A stretch of DNA of 32,111 bases. Origin: an uncultured Alistipes sp. GTDB lineage: Bacteria > Bacteroidota > Bacteroidia > Bacteroidales > Rikenellaceae. Every line of letters begins with the position of its first letter. The first letter of the stretch is position 1. A program made the position numbers and the translations under genes. Shown piece after piece: positions 22,616 to 30,573 of this stretch. The notes under the pieces are model-generated. The model worked only from the letters and a program-made list of their open reading frames with translations. It had not been told where the DNA came from and made no database searches. The stretch spans positions 1 to 32,111 of the forward strand of contig CAMWYI010000003.1 of the NCBI GenBank assembly GCA_947178455.1, read 5' to 3'.

Positions 22616-25510
22616 TTAATAAAGGTTGTCGTACATCGACTCGCTCTTGTCGTATTTCAGGTCGGACAAGGAACCGGCCTTGACTCCGATGTTGAAGCTC
22701 CAGCTGCGGTGGAATCCGAACGGAATCCACGAGAACGACATCTGCCAGCAGTGCAGGTCGCGCGTAATGGAAATCGACGAGGTAGTCAGCTTCCGCTGCA
22801 TGATGTCGAAACCGCCTTGGAACGTAATGCCCATCTTCGGCGTCAGGTTGAGCGAACCGTTGAATCCGATGGTCTGCGTCACGTTTTTGCGATAGCCCGT
22901 CGTGCCGTTGTTGACGTACGAAATCGAGTAGTTGATAGCGTAATTGAACCCGAAGTTCCACGGCAGCGAGAAATCGTAGTAACTCCGCGCCATGTACTGC
23001 CGCCGCAAGACCGGATCCATGTGGCCGTAAGGGTCGTAGAACGGGTTTTGGTATTCGGGCGGGATGCTCGTGATGTCGTTGATAGCCGGGTCGCTGCGGT
23101 CTTGGCGCGATTTGAACGTATAGCCGAACGACCACCCCGTCGACACGATGCGGCCCGGGAAAAAGAGCTTGTCGTAGCGTTTGCCTTCGGGCGTCACGCG
23201 GTAGGGATCCAACGTTGCCGATAAATTGATACCGAAATTATTGAATAGCGTCGTGCGGAACGACACCGGAATGGTCGACAGCCGCATCGAGTCGGCCAAG
23301 AAGTTGTACGAACCGCTGATGCGCAGTTCGTCGATGAGCTTGATTTTCCGCACGCCCGACGTATCGCGTTTCGACAGCACTTTCATCTCCAAGTTCTGCG
23401 ACAGCGAGAAGTTCATCGACATCGAACGGCCCGACGACGGCACGCCGTAGGCATTCACCGCATAGGGCGAATAGGTGTTCGTGCGGCCCGACGCATCGGA
23501 CTGGTAGGTGCTGTAATAGCCGTAGCTCGGATTGGTGAAATCGGGCGCATAGGAGAATCCGAACGAGGGCGTCAGCGTGTGCCTGATAGCCTGTATTTTA
23601 CGATCCCGCCGCTTTTTAGTAAAATCGTACATGCCGTAGACGGTCGTCGAGGCCGACACGCTCATCTGGTAATTGTACAACCGGTAGAACCCGTAGTTGG
23701 CCGGAAGCGTATCGACTTTGTTCAGCACCGGATTCCACTCGAAATCCACCTTCTTGAAATACCACTTCTCGGTGTAGTTGAACGACGGCGACACGTTGAT
23801 GTAGTTGAACAGGTTGAACGACGCCGACACCGGCAAGCTGTGTTCGATGCCGTTGCGCATGTTGTCCAGCGTCTTGCGGGTGAACATTTCGGATTCGGTC
23901 GCCGTCACCGAGTTGGTCATCTTGGCGGTGTACTGCATGGCGATTTTCTCGTACCAGCGGTCTTTGCCCGTCTTCTCCTTGCGTTTGAAGGGGTAGATGC
24001 GCGACACGTTGAAGACGATGTTGGGCAGCGTCACCGACAGGGTCTTGTTCTGCGAGTTCTGCGACACGGCCATGTTCGCCGACAGCGAGAAAGGCGTGCC
24101 GGCCCAGTTCTTCGAGTAGGAAATCGTCGAGTTGGTCTGCGTCGCCAGAATGTCGTTGAGGTTGGTCGCCGAATAGCGGCTGTAACCGCTCGTCGCGAAG
24201 TTGACCGACGCCGAGAACGTCGACCCCGGATTGGCTTTGGGGTCTTGCGAATGGGTCCACTGCAAGCGGAAGTTCTTTTGCTTGATGTAGTCGGGTTCGC
24301 CCTTTTCGCCCGTCTTGACATTGGAGTACTGCATGTTGAAACTGCCGCTGTACTTGTAGCGCTTGACGTAGCGCGACGCGGCCGACGCCTCCCACGAACC
24401 GAGCGTATAGAATCCGCCGCGCAGGGCGAGGTCGGCATGCTGGCCCAGCGTGAAGTAATAGCCCATGTCGCGCAGGAAGAAGCCCTTGCTGTACTCCTCG
24501 CCGTAGGTCGGCATCAGGAAACCCGACTTGGGCCCCATGCTGATAGGGAAAAATCCTTCGGGTATGCCGAGAAAGTAAATCGGCACGTCCTCCAACACCA
24601 GATAGGCAGGCCCCGTAACCACCTTTTTGCCCGGAATGACCTTCGCTTTGGTCATCGCCAAGTAGAAGTGCGGGTGGTCGGTTTCGTCGCAGGTGGTGTA
24701 TTTGCCGTGCTGGATGTTGATTACGTTGTCGGGCATCTTCTTCACGCTGCCGCCCACTAACCAGCCGTCGCCCTGCTGCGTCGCCACGCCCTTGATTTTC
24801 GCCTTTTGCGAATCGAGGTTGTAGGTGATGGTGTCCATTTGATAGGAGGCCGACCCGTCCGAGTATTCGGGCTTGGTGACGATAGGACGGCCGTCGAGCG
24901 TATCGGGCTTGCCGTAGGCATAGACCAGCTTGCTGTTCATGTCGATGCGCATGAAGTCGGCCGTCAGGTTGTTTTTCTCGTAGGTGATGTCGCCCTTGTT
25001 GTAGATGTAGACCAGCCGGTTGCGCACGTCGTAGACCAGCGAGTCGCTGTTCTTGCCGAAAATCGGTTTGTCGAGGAATGCGCTCGGTTCTTTGGGGCCT
25101 CCCTCCACCGGACGGCCCAGCGTGTCGGATTGCTCGGAGCGTTCGTTGCGCATCGAATCCAGTTCGGTCTCCTTGCGGGCGACCAGCGAATCGACCCGCG
25201 CCGAAAAGAGCGAATCGCGCTCCTCCTGCGACAAAACGACGGAATCACTATTGCGACGCGCGAGGTTGCGTTCGGCCCGCCGCGCCCGACGCTGCTCGGC
25301 CCGCGACGGCGCGGGGTCGACGAGGCGGCCTTCCGGCAACTCGGCCGCACGAGCCGTATCGCCCAGCGACGCAGGCATTTCGCTCCGCACGACCGTATCG
25401 GGTTCTTCGACCACGACCAGCGCACGGGCCCCGCCCCGCCCCAGCACGAACTGTGCGAAGAACACGACGACGGCCGCCGACAGCGCATATTTCCCTCTCG
25501 TTTTGCCCAA
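22616..25510 (-). CDS. LptD/OstA-like outer-membrane LPS-assembly protein
   Basis: The 964-residue outer-membrane protein begins with a signal-like sequence (GKTRGKYALSAAVVVFFAQFVLG), then a charged spacer (about 60-120), an LptA/OstA-type beta-jellyroll (about 140-330, with repeated turns such as NNLTADFMRIDMNSKLVYAYG) and a large beta-barrel (about 350-964) with GPKSGFLMPTYGEEYSKG near its start. LptD inserts lipopolysaccharide in the outer leaflet with LptE. The length fits Bacteroidota homologues. The signal peptide is reached in frame only from a TTG codon at 25510, about 75 bases after the predicted transcription start; the next in-frame ATG would remove the signal. The true start is therefore uncertain. 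Confidence 0.82.
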   Translation of the reverse strand: MGKTRGKYALSAAVVVFFAQFVLGRGGARALVVVEEPDTVVRSEMPASLGDTARAAELPEGRLVDPAPSRAEQRRARRAERNLARRNSDSVVLSQEERDSLFSARVDSLVARKETELDSMRNERSEQSDTLGRPVEGGPKEPSAFLDKPIFGKNSDSLVYDVRNRLVYIYNKGDITYEKNNLTADFMRIDMNSKLVYAYGKPDTLDGRPIVTKPEYSDGSASYQMDTITYNLDSQKAKIKGVATQQGDGWLVGGSVKKMPDNVINIQHGKYTTCDETDHPHFYLAMTKAKVIPGKKVVTGPAYLVLEDVPIYFLGIPEGFFPISMGPKSGFLMPTYGEEYSKGFFLRDMGYYFTLGQHADLALRGGFYTLGSWEASAASRYVKRYKYSGSFNMQYSNVKTGEKGEPDYIKQKNFRLQWTHSQDPKANPGSTFSASVNFATSGYSRYSATNLNDILATQTNSTISYSKNWAGTPFSLSANMAVSQNSQNKTLSVTLPNIVFNVSRIYPFKRKEKTGKDRWYEKIAMQYTAKMTNSVTATESEMFTRKTLDNMRNGIEHSLPVSASFNLFNYINVSPSFNYTEKWYFKKVDFEWNPVLNKVDTLPANYGFYRLYNYQMSVSASTTVYGMYDFTKKRRDRKIQAIRHTLTPSFGFSYAPDFTNPSYGYYSTYQSDASGRTNTYSPYAVNAYGVPSSGRSMSMNFSLSQNLEMKVLSKRDTSGVRKIKLIDELRISGSYNFLADSMRLSTIPVSFRTTLFNNFGINLSATLDPYRVTPEGKRYDKLFFPGRIVSTGWSFGYTFKSRQDRSDPAINDITSIPPEYQNPFYDPYGHMDPVLRRQYMARSYYDFSLPWNFGFNYAINYSISYVNNGTTGYRKNVTQTIGFNGSLNLTPKMGITFQGGFDIMQRKLTTSSISITRDLHCWQMSFSWIPFGFHRSWSFNIGVKAGSLSDLKYDKSESMYDNLY

Positions 25511-25535
25511 AATTCCAAAAAATTCCGTAACTTTG
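25502..25535 (+). promoter_or_regulatory. Probable promoter of the amidase-mlaD-mutS2 cluster
   Basis: TTTG (25502-25505) and TAACTTTG (25528-25535) are 22 bases apart, slightly wide. The start near 25542 gives a leader of about 165 nt. It lies over the first codon of the divergent lptD-like gene. Confidence 0.5.
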
Positions 25536-25590
25536 CCGACAAGTCGGCAAAACGCCCCCGAATCCCCCGAAAAGGGTTCGGGACAACCGC

Positions 25591-25622
25591 CAAAGATACG
25601 AATAAGTGAGCGCAAACCCAAA
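25591..25622 (-). promoter_or_regulatory. Promoter of the lptD-like gene
   Basis: On the minus strand TTTG (25619-25622) and TATCTTTG (25591-25598) are 20 bases apart, a full consensus match. The predicted start near 25585 means translation must begin downstream, which supports the TTG at 25510. Confidence 0.75.
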
Positions 25623-25706
25623 TTTATTTGGAGTTTGCCGAGCGGAAGTATCTTCGGCAAAGCCAAAGTACGAATAAATTTAAGAAAACAGCGAATCGCC
25701 CCGAAT

Positions 25707-27026
25707 ATGCAACCTCGTCCCCTTACTCGCGCTGCCGCGAAATCGTCGGGTTCGACCCGAAACCGCACTCCGCGCCAGAATCGGCCGCTTCGGCCGGTCG
25801 CGTTCGTGTTGTCCGTGCTGTTTTCGCTTTTGGCCGGAAACGCCGTCTCGGCCGCCCAGCCCGCACGCGGCATCAGCGTCATCGTGCTCGACGCCGGACA
25901 CGGCGGCAACGACCCGGGCGCCCACTATTCGGGCGTTTACGAAAAGGACATCACGCTGAAAGTGGTCTTGCGGCTCGGCAAACGCATCGAGCAGGAGATG
26001 CCGGGCGTGAAAGTGGTCTACACGCGCAAGACCGACAAACAGCTGGGCGAGACCAAAAACGAAGACCTCCAAGCCCGCGCCGACATCGCGAACCGTGCGG
26101 GCGGCGACCTGTTTCTGTCGGTGCACGTCAACGCCTCGCATTTCGCAGCAGCACGGGGCACCGAGACGCTCGTCATGGGCGAATCGACCAAAGAACAACG
26201 CTACAACGGCGATGCGCTCTACGAGAATCACCGCGACGACCTCATCGACATGTCCGACGAACGCACGGCCGCTATCGTCCGCGCCTACATCCAAAACCTG
26301 CAATTCACCTACGGCGAATACAGTTTGGCGCTGGCCAACTGCATCCAGCAGAATTACAAGGCTTCGGGCCGCAGTTCGCGCGGCGTGAAACCCCAGCTGC
26401 TGCGGGTGCTCTATGCTACGGACATGCCGGGCGTGTTGACCGAAATCGGTTTTCTGTCGAATGCCAAAGATGCGGCTTATATGAAATCCGACAAGGGCAT
26501 CAACGAAATCGTGCAGGCGCTGCTGCGTTCCGTGAAAGAGTACTCGGCACGCCTTTCGCAGCTGCGCGGCGACGTCTCGGCCGACGCTCCCCAAACGCCG
26601 CGTCCGAAAGTCGAGCGCACGCCCCTACCCGATACGAAACCCGCCACCACATCTGCACCTGCTGCCGCCCAGCCGTCCGCGACCGACAAATCGGCTTCCC
26701 GACCGGCACAGCAGCAGCCCGCCGCACAGCCCCAGCGTCCGGCACCCGCATCGACCCCGCAGTCGTCGGAAGCCGACGACGCGCAGCCCGTCCGTTTCGC
26801 CGTGCAAATCAAGGCGGCCGAAAAAACGCTTCCGGCCGGTTCGGAAGAGCTCCGCAGCTACCGCAACGAAGCGCGGCAGCTGCTCGGCGAGGGACGCTAC
26901 CGATACAAATACTGCGTGGGGTCGTATGCGACCTACGCCGAAGCGCATCTCCGATTGGGCGAAGTGCGCAAAGAGTTCCCCGATGCCTTCATCGTGCGCT
27001 ATCGGGGCTCGCGAATCGTCAAATAA
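25707..27026 (+). CDS. N-acetylmuramoyl-L-alanine amidase with C-terminal SPOR-like region
   Basis: The 439-residue exported hydrolase begins with a basic N-region and a signal segment (RPVAFVLSVLFSLLAGNAVSA, about 29-49). The Amidase_3 catalytic domain (about 55-270) keeps all metal and catalytic residues: H65 in DAGHGGNDPG, E79 in GVYEKDI, H140 in SVHVNAS and E246 in TEIGFLSN. It removes stem peptides from peptidoglycan glycan strands, as AmiC does in cell separation. A Pro/Ala/Ser/Gln-rich linker (about 290-350) leads to a C-terminal domain (about 353-439, VRFAVQIKAAEK, CVGSYATYAEAHLRLGEVRKEFPDAFIV) like SPOR repeats that bind septal peptidoglycan. The ATG at 25707 is chosen for the signal peptide. 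The mlaD-like gene follows after 12 bases. Confidence 0.92.
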   Translation: MQPRPLTRAAAKSSGSTRNRTPRQNRPLRPVAFVLSVLFSLLAGNAVSAAQPARGISVIVLDAGHGGNDPGAHYSGVYEKDITLKVVLRLGKRIEQEMPGVKVVYTRKTDKQLGETKNEDLQARADIANRAGGDLFLSVHVNASHFAAARGTETLVMGESTKEQRYNGDALYENHRDDLIDMSDERTAAIVRAYIQNLQFTYGEYSLALANCIQQNYKASGRSSRGVKPQLLRVLYATDMPGVLTEIGFLSNAKDAAYMKSDKGINEIVQALLRSVKEYSARLSQLRGDVSADAPQTPRPKVERTPLPDTKPATTSAPAAAQPSATDKSASRPAQQQPAAQPQRPAPASTPQSSEADDAQPVRFAVQIKAAEKTLPAGSEELRSYRNEARQLLGEGRYRYKYCVGSYATYAEAHLRLGEVRKEFPDAFIVRYRGSRIVK

Positions 27027-27038
27027 GAACAACACAGT

Positions 27039-28052
27039 ATGAAACGAGAGGTAAAAATCGGTCTTTTCGCCGTCGCGATGATCGGCGCGGCATGGGCCGG
27101 CATCCGGTTTTTGAGCGGATTCGACATTTTCAGCCGCAACGCCGTCTATTACGCCGCCTACGAACAGGTGAGCGGCGTGCAGCACGCATCGCCCATTCTG
27201 ATGAAGGGCGTGAAAATCGGCACGGTGACGGACATCGCGTTCGACCCGTCGCAAAGCGACAAGGTGGTGCTGCAGCTCACCGTCCAGCGCCGCTACCGGC
27301 TGCCCGAAGATTCCGAAGCCAAAATTTTCAGCAACGGACTCATGGGCAACAAGGCCATCGAAATCATCTACGGCACTTCGTCGGCCTATCTTCGCAGCGG
27401 CGACACGCTGCGGGCGGGCCGCGACCGCGACCTGATGGACGTGGCGGGCTCGGAACTGGACTTCTTCAAGCAGCAATTTTCCAACATCGCGACCGATTTG
27501 ACCGCCACGCTGCAAAACATCAGCGGCCTGCTGGAACGCAATGCCCAAAACATCGACGGCACGCTGGGCCACCTCAACGCCTTGTCGGGCGACATGGCGT
27601 CGGTGCTCGATGCCGAAAAGGTGCATCTCCAACAGGCTATCGCCAATCTGTCGCGCTTCGCCCAGACGCTCGGCAAGAACAGCGGTCAGGTCGACAGCCT
27701 CATCGGCAATCTGAACCGTTTTTCGGCCCAGCTGACCGACGAACAAATCGCCGTGCGGCTCGGTACGACGGTCGAAGAACTTTCGACCCTGCTGGCCCGC
27801 ATCGAACATGGCGACGGCACGATGGCGCGGCTCGTGAACGACCCCGCGCTGTACGAATCCGTCAACGGTGCCGTCGAAAATCTGTCGGCCCTGCTGGCCG
27901 ACCTCAAACAGTATCCGGCGCGTTACGTCCACCTGTCGCTGTTCGGGCGCAATCCCGAAAAGATGAAGGCCCGCGCCGACCGCAAGGCGGCCAAAGCAGC
28001 CGAAAAAGCGCGGCGCGATTCGCTCGCCCGAGCCGAAAAAGAGACGCGCTGA
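27039..28052 (+). CDS. MlaD/MCE-family lipid-transport substrate-binding protein
   Basis: The 337-residue protein has one N-terminal membrane anchor (IGLFAVAMIGAAWAGIRFL) and an MCE domain (about 38-115, with VSGVQHASPILMKGVKIGTV and NGLMGNKAIEIIYG). A long helical C-terminal region (about 130-300) could form a needle or barrel across the periplasm, and a Lys/Ala/Arg-rich tail ends it. MCE proteins form hexamers that carry phospholipids between inner and outer membranes with an MlaEF-type ABC transporter, which is not encoded here. Its position 12 bases after the amidase gene suggests one envelope operon. Confidence 0.88.
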   Translation: MKREVKIGLFAVAMIGAAWAGIRFLSGFDIFSRNAVYYAAYEQVSGVQHASPILMKGVKIGTVTDIAFDPSQSDKVVLQLTVQRRYRLPEDSEAKIFSNGLMGNKAIEIIYGTSSAYLRSGDTLRAGRDRDLMDVAGSELDFFKQQFSNIATDLTATLQNISGLLERNAQNIDGTLGHLNALSGDMASVLDAEKVHLQQAIANLSRFAQTLGKNSGQVDSLIGNLNRFSAQLTDEQIAVRLGTTVEELSTLLARIEHGDGTMARLVNDPALYESVNGAVENLSALLADLKQYPARYVHLSLFGRNPEKMKARADRKAAKAAEKARRDSLARAEKETR

Positions 28053-28092
28053 CGCCCGTTCGCGACCGTACACACTCGCTCGTGCCGAAAGA

Positions 28093-30573
28093 ATGGAACA
28101 TTTCGAGCAAAAAATCGGGTTCGACCGCATCCGTGCGCAGGTTGCGGAACGGTGTACCATGCAGGCGGCCCGCCAGCGGCTGGCCGACGAGGGATTCTGC
28201 ACGTCGGCCCGCGAAATCGAACGGCGGCTGTCGCTGGCCGACGAGATGCGGCTCATCGTCGAAATGGAACGCGACTTTCCCGACGGCGACTACCCCGACG
28301 TCGGCCAAGTCATCGCCAAACTCCGCATCGAGGGGGCTTTTCTCGACGTCGCCGAAGTCGTCACGCTGCGGCAGGCGCTGACCGACATCGGCAGCATCGT
28401 CGCCTTTTTATTCAATAGGAAAGAGCGTTATCCGGCCCTTTACGAACGCACGCGCGGCGTCGAGTCGTTTCCCGAAACCGTCCGGCGCATCGACGGGCTG
28501 GTCGACAAATTCGGTGAAGTGCGCGACAGCGCCTCGCCCGAACTGGCGCAGATTCGGCGCGCCATCCGCGAACGCGAGGGCCAAGCGGCCAAACGGCTGC
28601 AACAAGTGCTCGCGGCGGCCAAAAGCGCGGGCATCGTCGAGGCCGACGCCCAGCTGTCGGTGCGCGACGGCAAGACGGTCATCCCCGTGTCGGCGGCCAA
28701 CAAACGCAAGCTTAACGGATTTATCCACGACGAATCGGCGACGGGCCGGACGTTTTACGTCGAACCGGTCGAAGTGGTCGAACTCAACAACGAACTGCGC
28801 GAACTGCAATACGCCGAACGGCGCGAAATCGTCCGCATCCTCACCGAATTCACCGAAGAACTGCGCCCCGACGCCGAGCTGTTCGCTGCGTCGGGCGACT
28901 GCCTCGCCGACATCGACCTCTGCCGCGCCAAAGGACGCTGGGCTTCGGAAAACCGGTGCGTGAAACCGATCGTCTCGACCGACGACCGGCTGGTGCTGAA
29001 AAACGCCCGCCACCCGCTGTTGCAACAGACCCTGCGGGCTACCGGACGCGAGGTCGTACCGCTCGATTTGCAGTTGGACGCCCACAAACGCATCTTGGTG
29101 ATTTCGGGCCCCAACGCGGGCGGCAAATCGGTCTGTCTGAAAACGACCGGCATCGTGCAGTACATGTTCCAGTGCGGTTTTCCGGTACCGACCTCCGAAA
29201 TTTCGGAATTGCCTGTCTTCGAGCGCATCTTCATCGACATCGGCGACGAACAATCCATCGACAACGACCTGTCGACCTACTCGTCGCACCTGCTCAACAT
29301 GAAACGGATGCTCGCCGGTGCGACCGACCGTTCGCTGGTGCTCATCGACGAGTTCGGTTCGGGCGCCGAGCCCACGATCGGCGGCGCAATCGCCGAAGCC
29401 ATTTTGGAAAAATTGTTGGAGAAACGCGCCTACGGCATCATCACGACGCACTATGCCAACATCAAATACTTCGCCTCGAACCACGACGGCGTGGCCAACG
29501 GCGCGATGATGTTCGACGTGCAGAACATCCGGCCGCTGTTCCGCTTGGAAACCGGAAAACCGGGCAGTTCGTTCGCTATCGAAATCGCCCGCAAAATCGG
29601 GCTGCCCGACGAAATCATCCGCTCGGCGAGCGAGAAAATCGGCAGCGACCACCTCGACATCGAACGGCAGCTGCGCGAAATCGCCCGCGACAAACACTAC
29701 TGGGAGCAGAAGCGCGACCGCATCCGGCTGACCGACCGCAAGGTCGAGGAGCTGGAACAGAACTACGCCCGCCAGCTCGAAAACATCCGCACCGAGCGTC
29801 AGGAGATTCTGCGCCGTGCGAAACAGGAGGCGCAGGAGCTGGTCGCCGAAGCCAACCGCCAAATCGAAAGCACCATTCGCACCATTCGCGAGGCGCAGGC
29901 CGAGAAGGAGCTGACCCGACTGGCCCGCCGCGAGTTGGAGGAGTTCCGCGACCGCGCGCAGCAGGCCGACGACACGGCCCGCGACGAGGCAATCGGCCGC
30001 GAAATCGAGCGCATCGAACGCCGCCGTCAGCGTCGTGCCGAGCGCAAAGCGCAGCAAGGCCAAGCACCGGCGTCCGCGCAACCCGAAGCGGCCCCGAAGC
30101 CCCGCGCCGTAGAGGCGGGCTCGAAAGTCCGCATGGCGGGGCAGGATGTCGTGGGCATCGTGCAATCGGTCAAAGGGCGCAAAGCACAGGTGGCGTTCGG
30201 TCAGATGCTGACGACCGTCGAATGCGCACGGCTGACCGTCGTATCGAACAACGAATACCGCGACGCCACCCGTCCGCAAACCGCCCGCACGGTGGTATCG
30301 GTCGACATCTCGGCGCGCAAACTCAACTTCCGCGACCGCATCGACGTGCGCGGCATGCGGGCCGTCGAGGCGCTGGACGCCGTGCAGGATTTCATCGACG
30401 ACGCCCTCATGGTCGGCGTCGGCTCCGTGACCATTCTGCACGGCAAGGGCACCGGCGCCCTCAAAGAGGAAATCCGCCGCTACCTGCGCACGATACCCGA
30501 AGTGGCGAGCGCCGCAGACGAACATGCCGACCGCGGCGGCGCAGGAATCACTATCGTAACTTTTTCGGAATAA
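28093..30573 (+). CDS. mutS2: MutS2 family ATPase / Smr-domain endonuclease
   Basis: The 826-residue cytoplasmic protein has a MutS-like core and clamp (about 1-320) and an ATPase with Walker A GPNAGGKS (339-346, K345) and Walker B LVLIDEFGSG (D419, E420). A long charged coiled coil follows (about 510-650). The C-terminal Smr domain has DVRGMR (751-756) and HGKGTG (783-788). It lacks the mismatch-recognition domain of MutS. MutS2 proteins limit recombination or rescue collided ribosomes, depending on species; which applies here is not known. It lies 40 bases after the mlaD-like gene and abuts the next gene directly (stop at 30573, start at 30574). Confidence 0.94.
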   Translation: MEHFEQKIGFDRIRAQVAERCTMQAARQRLADEGFCTSAREIERRLSLADEMRLIVEMERDFPDGDYPDVGQVIAKLRIEGAFLDVAEVVTLRQALTDIGSIVAFLFNRKERYPALYERTRGVESFPETVRRIDGLVDKFGEVRDSASPELAQIRRAIREREGQAAKRLQQVLAAAKSAGIVEADAQLSVRDGKTVIPVSAANKRKLNGFIHDESATGRTFYVEPVEVVELNNELRELQYAERREIVRILTEFTEELRPDAELFAASGDCLADIDLCRAKGRWASENRCVKPIVSTDDRLVLKNARHPLLQQTLRATGREVVPLDLQLDAHKRILVISGPNAGGKSVCLKTTGIVQYMFQCGFPVPTSEISELPVFERIFIDIGDEQSIDNDLSTYSSHLLNMKRMLAGATDRSLVLIDEFGSGAEPTIGGAIAEAILEKLLEKRAYGIITTHYANIKYFASNHDGVANGAMMFDVQNIRPLFRLETGKPGSSFAIEIARKIGLPDEIIRSASEKIGSDHLDIERQLREIARDKHYWEQKRDRIRLTDRKVEELEQNYARQLENIRTERQEILRRAKQEAQELVAEANRQIESTIRTIREAQAEKELTRLARRELEEFRDRAQQADDTARDEAIGREIERIERRRQRRAERKAQQGQAPASAQPEAAPKPRAVEAGSKVRMAGQDVVGIVQSVKGRKAQVAFGQMLTTVECARLTVVSNNEYRDATRPQTARTVVSVDISARKLNFRDRIDVRGMRAVEALDAVQDFIDDALMVGVGSVTILHGKGTGALKEEIRRYLRTIPEVASAADEHADRGGAGITIVTFSE

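Noticed and set aside
25628-28381. A 917-codon plus-strand frame crossing the amidase, mlaD-like and mutS2 genes
   Set aside because: It runs out of frame through three real genes and is Arg/Pro-rich nonsense.
28408-30525. A 705-codon minus-strand frame opposite mutS2
   Set aside because: mutS2 has intact Walker and Smr motifs on the plus strand; the antisense frame shows none.
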